Shown: positions 1-5,194 of the stretch, piece by piece
How the letters are laid out: the number at the start of each line of letters is the position of its first letter
How positions within the stretch are numbered: position 1 is the stretch's first letter
NCBI GenBank assembly: GCA_002365865.1
Contig: DFAQ01000048.1
Span: forward strand, 1-5,706
Direction of reading: 5' to 3'
From: Pelotomaculum sp. UBA3102
Lineage (GTDB): Bacteria; Bacillota; Desulfotomaculia; Desulfotomaculales; Pelotomaculaceae
DNA length: 5,706 bases
The notes under the pieces: model-generated
Database searches by the model: none
Told to the model about the DNA's origin: nothing
The model's input: the letters and a program-made list of their open reading frames with translations, nothing else
Made by a program: the position numbers and the translations under genes

Positions 1-265
1 CTAAAATTAGGGGTTTGAACCGCTGGGAAAAGTTGAGGGTGAAAAAAAGGCCAGGATCGAAAAGCTTATTGCTGACCTGGATCCGATCAAGGACAACCGC
101 ACCTTTATGCGTACTCAGAAGGCCGAGAAGATTACTAATGTAACAGTAGAAAACAGTGAAATACTTAAAAACAACCCAAACGACGAAGAGAAACTTGCCG
201 CACTGGAAACCGACATTCTTTATCTCGTCGAGAGAGTAAGAACCATGGTTGTCCGGATGACATAA
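1..265 (+). pseudogene. 3' part of an unrecognised, apparently frame-disrupted gene
   Basis: An open frame runs from position 11 to a TAA at 263-265 (84 codons). It gives a charged, probably helical and partly coiled-coil-like peptide rich in Lys, Glu and Asn. There is no ATG, GTG or TTG in this frame before the ATG at 107, and the frame is closed by stops at 2-4 and 8-10. Reading from base 1, the sequence is open up to the GGGG run at 11-14 and then hits TGA at 16-18. Removing one G from that run would join the two frames into one continuous peptide. I infer either a frameshifted remnant or a sequencing error in a gene that continues left of the window. An alternative is a short gene of 52 codons from the ATG at 107, but I see no convincing ribosome binding site there. 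I do not recognise the protein family. Confidence 0.4.
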
Positions 266-283
266 AATAATTGAGTTTATTGC

Positions 284-312
284 TTTACCACTAAACACAG
301 CAGATTTATAAT
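284..312 (+). promoter_or_regulatory. Candidate sigma-A promoter for the 117-aa gene and lar genes
   Basis: A perfect -10 hexamer TATAAT lies at 307-312. A -35-like TTTACC lies at 284-289 (4 of 6 matches to TTGACA), with the standard 17-base spacer. Transcription would start near 319-320 and leave a leader of about 75 bases before the first gene. The gap is AT-rich and is the only good promoter upstream of the tightly packed 117-aa gene, larB, larC and larE, so I infer that it drives that operon. No operator or riboswitch is obvious in the leader. Confidence 0.5.
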
Positions 313-395
313 ATTTAAAAAACAGTGAAAATTGACTTGCCGATATGCTTAACAGCCTGGGGATTTTTTATAAATAACTATGGGGTTGGTGGAAT

Positions 396-749
396 ATGAA
401 CCTACCAGCGGATTTCAAGGAACTCAGCAAATCAGTGGTAAAAATCGGAAATGAATCGTTGGAAATGATCCAACAGTTTCTCTCGAAGCATGTATCCAAG
501 GAGAGCCTGGTGGACGGTCTTTCCCGGCTTCAGGTGGAAGAAATCATGTCCGAAAACTGGGGTAAGCTTACATCTGATGCCAGGTACGTTCCCCACTGGC
601 AAGTTTTGCAAACTTTACAGGGGTTAATTGCAGAGTTGGAATACCAGGTAGGTGAATATGGTGAATCAACACTGTATGACGATTTTAAAGATATTGCTAT
701 GAACTTGAAGCGTATTGCAGAAAATGTGGCGGTGGCCGAAGAAATATAA
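396..749 (+). CDS. Hypothetical protein, 117 aa, first gene of the lar operon
   Basis: I do not recognise this protein. It is a soluble, acidic, probably all-helical polypeptide of 117 residues. It has no signal peptide, membrane segment or cysteine, and no evident catalytic motif. Its most distinctive part is the Trp/Tyr-containing middle (about residues 54-90), followed by an acidic helical C-terminus. The start is fixed: the ATG at 396 is the first start after an in-frame TAA at 375, and a GGTGGA sequence at 388-393 acts as a weak and rather close ribosome binding site. It follows a good promoter and ends only 28 bases before larB, so it is probably co-transcribed with the nickel-pincer genes. 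That position makes an accessory role possible, but this is inference from context alone. Confidence 0.7.
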   Translation: MNLPADFKELSKSVVKIGNESLEMIQQFLSKHVSKESLVDGLSRLQVEEIMSENWGKLTSDARYVPHWQVLQTLQGLIAELEYQVGEYGESTLYDDFKDIAMNLKRIAENVAVAEEI

Positions 750-777
750 ATAAAGCCCGTAAAGGAGCTAAAAATGT

Positions 778-1542
778 ATGGTCAGAGACGAGCTTCGCCA
801 ATTGCTGGAGGATGTCAAAAATAACAGGCTGGATGTGGGGGACGCATTAAACAGGTTAAAAAACTTACCGTACGAAGACCTTGGCTTCGCGGTTGTAGAC
901 CATCACCGGGCCCTGCGCAAGGGCTTCCCGGAAGTGGTTTTTTGCCAGGGGAAAACCGTTGATCAGGTAGCTCAGATTTTTGAAAAGCTTTGCGACGGAC
1001 ATAGAAGCATCCTGGGAACCAGGGCCGGCAGGGAGGTTTTTGATGCTGTCAGGGAGATTTATCCTGACGCCGTTTATTACGAATCAGCCCGGTCTATTGT
1101 GGTTTACCGCGGCGAAAAACAGGTTAAAAAAGGCAAAGTACTGGTGATGAGTGCCGGTACTTCGGATATCCCGGTGGCCGATGAAGCCGCCGTTACGGCG
1201 GAAGTGATGGGGAATGAAGTACGGAAGGCATATGACGTTGGAGTGGCGGGAATTCACCGGCTGTTAGATAAGCTTGATTTAATCCGGTGGGCCCAGGTTA
1301 TCATTGTGGTTGCGGGTATGGAGGGCGCCCTTGCCAGTGTGGTGGGGGGGCTTGCCGACCAGCCTGTTATCGCGGTACCTACCAGCGTGGGTTACGGGGC
1401 CAGTTTCAACGGCCTTTCAGCGCTTCTCTGCATGCTGAACGGCTGTGCATCAGGTGTAGGTGTGGTCAATATTGATAACGGCTTCGGCGCGGGAGCGCTG
1501 GCCAACGCTATTACCCAAATGATTGAGAGGAAAGATACATGA
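778..1542 (+). CDS. larB: LarB, pyridinium-3,5-biscarboxylate mononucleotide synthase
   Basis: LarB makes the first dedicated intermediate of the nickel-pincer nucleotide. It carboxylates the pyridinium ring of nicotinic acid adenine dinucleotide at C5 and releases AMP, giving pyridinium-3,5-biscarboxylic acid mononucleotide. The 254 residues match the family length (about 250). An N-terminal helical part (1-115) precedes a PurE-like carboxylase domain (about 118-250), with SAGTSDIPVADEAA at 125-138, a YDVGVAGIHRLL stretch at 152-163, PTSVGYGASFNG at 201-212 and NIDNGFGAG at 231-239. Cys223 in the LNGCA motif is the likely equivalent of the catalytic cysteine that attacks the nicotinate ring in the Lactobacillus plantarum enzyme. 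AGGAG at 763-767 lies 10 bases before the chosen ATG. A second ATG at 774 opens a different frame that closes after 16 codons. The stop overlaps the larC start (ATGA), implying translational coupling. Confidence 0.95.
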   Translation: MVRDELRQLLEDVKNNRLDVGDALNRLKNLPYEDLGFAVVDHHRALRKGFPEVVFCQGKTVDQVAQIFEKLCDGHRSILGTRAGREVFDAVREIYPDAVYYESARSIVVYRGEKQVKKGKVLVMSAGTSDIPVADEAAVTAEVMGNEVRKAYDVGVAGIHRLLDKLDLIRWAQVIIVVAGMEGALASVVGGLADQPVIAVPTSVGYGASFNGLSALLCMLNGCASGVGVVNIDNGFGAGALANAITQMIERKDT

Positions 1543-2426
1543 AAATAGCATATTTTGATTGTTTTTCGGGAATTAGCGGGGATATGTGCCTGGGCGCGCT
1601 GACTGCCGCCGGGGTAGATTTTGACAGCCTGAAAGAAGAGTTGGCCAAACTGCCGGTTGACGGTTACGCGTTGCGGCGGGAAAAGATCAAGCGCAACGGT
1701 ATCACCGCTGATAATGTTTTTGTCGACCTGCTGGCCACGGAGCAACCGGAGCGGCATTTATCCGATATTCAGCAGATAATTGACGGCAGTGATCTGCCCC
1801 AGGAAGTAAAAGAAAAAAGCAAGGCGGTTTTCGGCCGCCTTGCTGCGGCAGAGGCCGCCGTACACGATACAACCCTGGAAAGCATTCACTTTCACGAAGT
1901 GGGGGCCGTTGATGCTATAATAGATGTGGTGGGTACAGTGATGGGCCTGCACTTGCTCGGAGCGGATAAAATTTATGCTTCTCCCCTGCCCATGGGCAAG
2001 GGTTTTATCAAGTGTATGCACGGTATTATACCGTCTCCGGCACCTGCCACGATGGAAATCTTGCAAAACGTTCCCATTTACGGAACCGGAATTGAAGGAG
2101 AACTGGTTACCCCTACCGGGGCGGCCCTGATCCACACCCTGGCGGATGCCTTTATCGACCTGCCGGCCATGAAAGTCGAAAAAACAGGCTACGGGTCCGG
2201 CAAGAAAACTATGAAACACCCGAACCTGTTGAGGTTAATCGTAGGAGAAGGTTGCAGCCACGATCATAACCCCGGTGGTTTAAGCCACGGGCACCGGCAG
2301 GAACACGGTCATGTTCATGGTCATGGTCATGTCCACGGTCATGCGGGCGAAGCAAGAGAACCCGTTCACGAACACCGGCATAAGCATAAGCAGGATGCAG
2401 GCAGTAGTGATTCAGGTGATATATAA
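1539..2426 (+). CDS. larC: LarC-type nickel insertion protein, lacking the C-terminal CTP-binding domain
   Basis: LarC is the CTP-dependent cyclometallase that inserts nickel into the thiolated pincer nucleotide. The first 236 residues form the LarC1 part: FDCFSGISGDM at 6-16, HFHEVGAVDAIIDV at 117-130, SPLPMGKGF at 148-156, HGIIPSPAPAT at 161-171 and TPTGAAL at 191-197. A His-rich tract follows, with 15 His between residues 241 and 283, probably a nickel-binding or storage segment. The protein then ends after a short polar tail at residue 295. Family members are usually around 400 residues, or are split into larC1 and larC2 read through by a programmed frameshift as in L. plantarum. Here only 21 bases separate the stop from larE, so no room exists for a LarC2 domain. 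The gene overlaps larB by 4 bases. The family call is firm; full cyclometallase activity is uncertain. Confidence 0.93.
   Translation: MKIAYFDCFSGISGDMCLGALTAAGVDFDSLKEELAKLPVDGYALRREKIKRNGITADNVFVDLLATEQPERHLSDIQQIIDGSDLPQEVKEKSKAVFGRLAAAEAAVHDTTLESIHFHEVGAVDAIIDVVGTVMGLHLLGADKIYASPLPMGKGFIKCMHGIIPSPAPATMEILQNVPIYGTGIEGELVTPTGAALIHTLADAFIDLPAMKVEKTGYGSGKKTMKHPNLLRLIVGEGCSHDHNPGGLSHGHRQEHGHVHGHGHVHGHAGEAREPVHEHRHKHKQDAGSSDSGDI
1808..1844 (-). terminator. Antisense intrinsic terminator inside larC
   Basis: On the minus strand, a perfect 10-base-pair stem (1844-1835 with 1827-1818) closes a 7-base loop. It is followed at once by a T-rich tract interrupted by a single C, complementary to the A-run at 1813-1818 and the A's at 1808-1811. 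This is the canonical Rho-independent layout, read right to left. It lies entirely within larC codons (about residues 90-102), and no minus-strand gene is visible. It may stop antisense transcription, or it may be a chance product of an Ala/Lys-rich stretch. In the sense direction the stem is followed by GC-rich sequence, so it should not terminate larC mRNA. Confidence 0.45.
2305..2343 (+). repeat. Degenerate tandem repeat encoding Gly-His-Val-His
   Basis: About six and a half copies of a degenerate 6-base unit (GGTCAT-like, also readable as three 12-base units) lie in a row. They encode alternating His and Gly/Val in the LarC His-rich segment. The repeat explains how this segment could expand or contract without breaking the frame. 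The repeat is part of the coding sequence, not a separate element. Confidence 0.6.
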
Positions 2427-2447
2427 AAGATAAAGGCGGTCATTGCT

Positions 2448-3281
2448 GTGAGTGAGTTGACAGGCAAACTGGAGCGCTTGAAAGAGATATTAAAAAATTA
2501 CGGCAGCGTGCTGGTTGCGTTTTCAGGGGGGGTTGACAGTACGCTGCTGCTTAAGATTGCCCGTGACGTGCTTGGTGAAAAAGTGCTGGCAGCAACCGCG
2601 TCCTCGGAAATATATCCGCCCGGTGAGGTTGAAGAAGCAAAACATCTGGCCGGGTTGATCGGGTGCGGACAGGTTATATTTCAGGCAAAAGGACCGGACA
2701 GTGACGTCTTTAAAAGGAATCCCCCCGACAGGTGTTACCACTGCAAAAAGGAGATCTATAAAACCCTGGCGGAACTGGCCCGGGAAAAAGGGTTTAAATA
2801 TGTTGTCGACGGTATGAATGCCGATGACACGGGCGATTACCGGCCCGGCACGCGGGCGGCCCTTGAGTTGGGGGTAAGGTCTCCCTTGATGGAAGCAGGA
2901 TTTACGAAAAAATTAATCTATGCGGTTTCCCGGGATACGGGCTTGCCTACTGCAGGCAAGCCTGCCAATCCGTGTCTGGCTTCGAGATTTCCTTACGGTG
3001 TCCCAATCACGCGGAAAGGCCTGGAGATGGTTCACCAAGCGGAAGAATATCTAAAGAGCCTGGGAAAGTTTCAGGTCAGGGTCAGACATCACGGTAATCT
3101 TGCGCGTATTGAAGTGCCGGGTGCGTATTTCGGCTTGATCGCGGAAAATTCAAAAAATATAAGCAGTAAGCTTAAAGATATCGGTTATACTTATATCTCC
3201 CTTGACCTTGAAGGTTACCGTACCGGCAGTATGAATGAAATGCTCGACAGTCACATAACGGCGTCCTGGTTGAATCAGTAG
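2448..3281 (+). CDS. larE: LarE, pyridinium-biscarboxylate sulfurtransferase
   Basis: LarE adenylates the carboxylates of the LarB product and converts them to thiocarboxylates, supplying the sulfur ligands of the nickel-pincer nucleotide. The 277-residue length matches the family. An N-terminal PP-loop ATP pyrophosphatase domain carries the SGGVDS P-loop at residues 26-31, followed by RCYHCKK at 95-101, VDGMNADD at 120-127, RPGTRAA at 132-138 and NPCLASRFPYG at 174-184. Cys176 aligns by context with the sulfur-donating cysteine of L. plantarum LarE. Together with Cys96 and Cys99 it forms a possible three-cysteine iron-sulfur site, as described for non-sacrificial LarE proteins. The start is GTG at 2448, 8 bases after AAGGCGG (2433-2439). 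It lies 21 bases after larC, so it is very likely in the same operon. No larA follows. Confidence 0.95.
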   Translation: MSELTGKLERLKEILKNYGSVLVAFSGGVDSTLLLKIARDVLGEKVLAATASSEIYPPGEVEEAKHLAGLIGCGQVIFQAKGPDSDVFKRNPPDRCYHCKKEIYKTLAELAREKGFKYVVDGMNADDTGDYRPGTRAALELGVRSPLMEAGFTKKLIYAVSRDTGLPTAGKPANPCLASRFPYGVPITRKGLEMVHQAEEYLKSLGKFQVRVRHHGNLARIEVPGAYFGLIAENSKNISSKLKDIGYTYISLDLEGYRTGSMNEMLDSHITASWLNQ

Positions 3282-3285
3282 CGGG

Positions 3286-3313
3286 TTGGGTTATTTCTGC
3301 TGACTGGTATAGT
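3286..3313 (+). promoter_or_regulatory. Candidate extended -10 promoter for the moaD-like/modE-like pair
   Basis: An extended -10 motif, TGG followed by TATAGT (3305-3313), has a weak -35-like TTGGGT at 3286-3291 with a 16-base spacer. Its place, directly after larE and about 90 bases before the next start, fits a new transcription unit. There is no intrinsic terminator after larE, so read-through from the lar genes is also possible. Confidence 0.35.
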
Positions 3314-3361
3314 AGTTATGTAATAATAGGTTTTATTTTATTTAAATAAGAGGAATTACCT

Positions 3362-3371
3362 ACCTTAAGGT
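3362..3371. promoter_or_regulatory. Perfect 10-base palindrome, possible operator
   Basis: ACCTTAAGGT is a perfect palindrome with AATT on both sides at slightly unequal distances. It sits in the leader, about 30 bases before the moaD-like start and downstream of the candidate promoter. A regulator dimer, possibly the ModE-like protein encoded next door, could bind here, but the site does not look like the known ModE operator and may be chance. Confidence 0.2.
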
Positions 3372-3401
3372 TGAATTGCTTTATAGAGGGAAGTGACAGC
3401 T

Positions 3402-3644
3402 TTGCAGATAGAAGTGAGGTTATTTAGCGGCCTTGAAAGCTGTGTGCCCGGTGCGAAATTCGGCCAGCCCATTAAGGTTGAAGTAACTGAAAATTTTAAC
3501 GGCAGGATGCTTCTGGAAAAGCTGAATATTCCGGAGAAAATGGCTTATTCATTATTTGTAAACGGTATCAACAAAAGTTTTGAAACAGTCTTTTCTGAGG
3601 GAGACAGGGTATCTATTTTCCCTCCGGTAGGGGGGGTTGATTAA
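3402..3644 (+). CDS. MoaD/ThiS-family sulfur-carrier-like protein with a non-canonical Gly-Gly-Val-Asp end
   Basis: This is a beta-grasp, ubiquitin-like protein of about 80 residues. It shows the MoaD/ThiS pattern: an opening strand QIEVRLFSGLE, a middle helix, a VNG turn (YSLFVNGINKSF) and a final EGDRVSIFPPVGG strand. Family members are adenylated and thiocarboxylated at a terminal Gly-Gly and pass sulfur to molybdopterin or other acceptors. Here two residues, Val-Asp, follow the Gly-Gly, so the tail would need trimming or a frameshift at the seven-G run (3630-3636) to become active. I prefer the TTG start at 3402, which begins exactly at the first strand and lies 11 bases after GAGGG (3386-3390). 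The GTG at 3393 is only 2 bases from that site and would add three residues. The stop is 1 base from the next gene's ATG. MoaD is likelier than ThiS because of the Moco neighbours. Confidence 0.85.
   Translation: MQIEVRLFSGLESCVPGAKFGQPIKVEVTENFNGRMLLEKLNIPEKMAYSLFVNGINKSFETVFSEGDRVSIFPPVGGVD
3629..3636 (+). promoter_or_regulatory. AGGGGGGG tract serving as Shine-Dalgarno for the modE-like gene
   Basis: The purine tract at the end of the moaD-like gene ends 9 bases before the ATG at 3646 and is the only ribosome binding site available for it. This decides the start at 3646 over the in-frame TTG at 3637, which directly abuts the tract. The same seven G's encode the Gly-Gly of the upstream protein, so one short tract sets both the C-terminus of one protein and translation of the next. 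Confidence 0.55.
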
Positions 3645-3645
3645 T

Positions 3646-4023
3646 ATGGCTAAGCAAGATGGAACCGGACGAAAAGATTTTATCCGTCTGGGCTGTAAAA
3701 TCTGGCTGGAGAAAGACAAGGCTATTTTTGGGGCCGGCCTGTTTAAGCTTCTTTCGCAAATATCCGGTTTGGGCTCGATATCTCAGGCAGCCAAGGGTAT
3801 GGGGATGTCCTACCGGGCAGCCTGGGGCAAAATCAAGGTGGCGGAAAGACGACTGGGAGTGCCCCTGGTTATTACCCAGGTGGGAGGAGAAATGGGCGGA
3901 GGGGCAAGGCTTACGCCCGAAGCCGACGAGCTTTTGAAAAAATTTGACCGGTTGTGGCAGGAAGTGGATAGTTTTGCCGAAAAATCATTTAAAGAAATCT
4001 TCAGGGGCTGGACAGGCCCTTAA
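3646..4023 (+). CDS. ModE-type winged-helix regulator without molybdate-binding domain
   Basis: This is a 125-residue DNA-binding protein matching the N-terminal domain of ModE, the LysR-type winged helix of molybdate regulators. Counting from the ATG at 3646, the helix-turn-helix spans about residues 30-66, with LGSISQAAKGMGMSYRAAW followed by KIKVAERRLGVPLV. The wing has the typical glycine-rich QVGGEMGGGARLTPEA stretch. E. coli ModE has two further TOBE (Mop) domains that bind molybdate; these are absent, and the protein ends in a short helical, dimerisation-like segment. It may therefore sense no ligand itself, or sense through a partner. It is translationally linked to the moaD-like gene (1-base gap) and precedes moaA, so likely targets are the adjacent Mo/W cofactor genes. 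The family call is strong; the ligand and targets are inferred. Confidence 0.88.
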   Translation: MAKQDGTGRKDFIRLGCKIWLEKDKAIFGAGLFKLLSQISGLGSISQAAKGMGMSYRAAWGKIKVAERRLGVPLVITQVGGEMGGGARLTPEADELLKKFDRLWQEVDSFAEKSFKEIFRGWTGP

Positions 4024-4025
4024 AA

Positions 4026-4069
4026 TTGGCTTGTCGCTGTATAGATTATAACATAACGCATGCGATTAT
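4026..4069 (+). promoter_or_regulatory. Candidate moaA promoter with an overlapping inverted repeat
   Basis: A -35-like TTGGCT (4026-4031) and a -10-like TATAAC (4047-4052) are separated by a short 15-base spacer. Directly downstream, at 4053-4069, lies ATAA-CGCATGCG-A-TTAT: a perfect 8-base palindrome (4057-4064) with matching 4-base flanks and one extra base. It would overlap the transcription start, a good place for an operator. The CATAACG within it recalls, from memory, half of the E. coli ModE operator, but the other half is not convincing. The rest of the 139-base gap is AT-rich, with a TAAT tandem tract at 4104-4116. I see no molybdenum-cofactor riboswitch fold, and the gap is short for one. 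Confidence 0.3.
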
Positions 4070-4162
4070 TATCAGGTACTGCTTACAATCAGGACGTATC
4101 CGGTAATTAATTAATTGATTGAGTAAGATTCAGTAATGATTATATGCTAAGAAGGTGAAGCT

Positions 4163-5143
4163 ATGCAGGATACCTACCGGCGTGAAATAAACTACCTCAG
4201 GGTTTCAATTACCGACCGGTGCAACTTGCGTTGTATTTATTGCATGCCGCCGGAGGGGGTACGGTGGACCCCCCACAGTGAGATCCTCCGCCTGGAGGAA
4301 ATCGAAACCATCGTGCGGGCGGCGGCTCTCACGGGCATTAAAAAAATACGCCTGACCGGCGGCGAGCCCCTGGTACGCAAGGGTCTGGAAGGCCTGGTAA
4401 GGCAAATTTCGAACATTCCGGGAATAGATGATATCGCCTTAACTACCAACGGCCTGCTTATGACGGCCTGTGCCGGGAAGTTGAAAGAGGCGGGTTTAAG
4501 AAGGGTCAATATAAGCCTGGATACCCTGAAGGAAGACCGCTACCGGCAGATAACCAGGATTGGGGACTTATCTGCAGCCTGGGAAGGGATCCAATCGGCT
4601 TTGGATGCCGGTCTGCACCCGGTTAAATTAAATACCGTGGTTATCCGCGGCTTTAACGATGACGAGGTGGCGGCTGTGGCACGTCTAACTTTGGACAGGC
4701 CCCTGCACGTCCGTTTTATTGAACTGATGCCGGTTGGTTCTTCCGACTCCTGGGCTGCCGGGCGTTTTGTCCCTGCCGGTGAGATAATGGATGCGCTCAG
4801 TGTCGGGCTGGGCCGGCTGCACCCGGCAAAACAGCCTGCAGGCGGCGGTCCGGCCAAGTACTACCGCCTGAAAGACGCGCAAGGCACTATTGGTTTTATA
4901 ACGGCGATGAGCGACCATTTTTGCCATAAATGTAATCGCCTGCGTCTTACCGCCACCGGAGGATTAAGACCGTGTCTTTATGACGAGCGGGAGATTGACC
5001 TGAAGAATCCGTTGCGTCAGGGAGCGGGGCATAGGGAAATAATAAATTTAATCACAGATGCAGTAGCTATAAAACCGGTTCAGCATCATATGCTTGACGG
5101 GTGGCAGGATGAGCGGCGGGTAATGTCACAGTTGGGCGGGTAA
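4163..5143 (+). CDS. moaA: MoaA, GTP 3',8-cyclase
   Basis: MoaA is a radical S-adenosylmethionine enzyme that turns GTP into 3',8-cyclo-7,8-dihydro-GTP, the first step of molybdopterin synthesis; MoaC (not in the window) acts next. All hallmarks are present in 326 residues, the normal length. The radical-SAM cluster motif CNLRCIYC has Cys20, Cys24 and Cys27, and GGEPL lies at 66-70. The second, GTP-binding cluster uses Cys254, Cys257 and Cys271 in FCHKCNRLRLTATGGLRPCL. The C-terminal Gly-Gly (SQLGG) that reaches into the active site is intact. Nothing essential appears missing. GAAGGTGA at 4151-4158 precedes the ATG. Transcription probably starts in the 139-base gap upstream and continues into the MOSC gene 51 bases downstream. 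The product feeds molybdenum or tungsten enzymes. Confidence 0.96.
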   Translation: MQDTYRREINYLRVSITDRCNLRCIYCMPPEGVRWTPHSEILRLEEIETIVRAAALTGIKKIRLTGGEPLVRKGLEGLVRQISNIPGIDDIALTTNGLLMTACAGKLKEAGLRRVNISLDTLKEDRYRQITRIGDLSAAWEGIQSALDAGLHPVKLNTVVIRGFNDDEVAAVARLTLDRPLHVRFIELMPVGSSDSWAAGRFVPAGEIMDALSVGLGRLHPAKQPAGGGPAKYYRLKDAQGTIGFITAMSDHFCHKCNRLRLTATGGLRPCLYDEREIDLKNPLRQGAGHREIINLITDAVAIKPVQHHMLDGWQDERRVMSQLGG

Positions 5144-5194
5144 TAGTGCCGGATCGGGTGATCTCCTGAATTTTTACGAAAGGACAAAAAATTT

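Noticed and set aside
332..374. A second promoter from TTGACT at 332-337
   Set aside because: No -10-like hexamer lies at a 15-19 base spacing; the AT-rich TATAAA at 369-374 is 31 bases away.
1392..2219. Long minus-strand open frames (1392-1757 and 1758-2219) across the larB end and larC
   Set aside because: They lie opposite strongly conserved lar genes, have no ribosome binding site, and give low-complexity or cysteine/histidine-scattered peptides typical of shadow frames.
2400..2700. LarC2 hidden in another frame and reached by programmed frameshifting
   Set aside because: The domain would need well over 100 codons overlapping larE. No other + strand frame there is open for that length, and larE itself is intact from its start.
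3659..3937. Second + strand frame overlapping the modE-like gene
   Set aside because: The Trp/Arg/Pro-rich product resembles no family and lies wholly inside the clear ModE-type gene in another frame.
4011..4163. Intrinsic terminator after the modE-like gene, or a molybdenum-cofactor riboswitch before moaA
   Set aside because: The AGGGGC...GGCCCT pairing at the end of the gene is imperfect and lacks a T-tract. The gap has no convincing long paired structure and is short for the Moco riboswitch.
4205..4927. Several minus-strand open frames opposite moaA
   Set aside because: MoaA is complete and certain on the + strand, and the antisense peptides are Pro/Arg/Ser-rich shadows without start signals.
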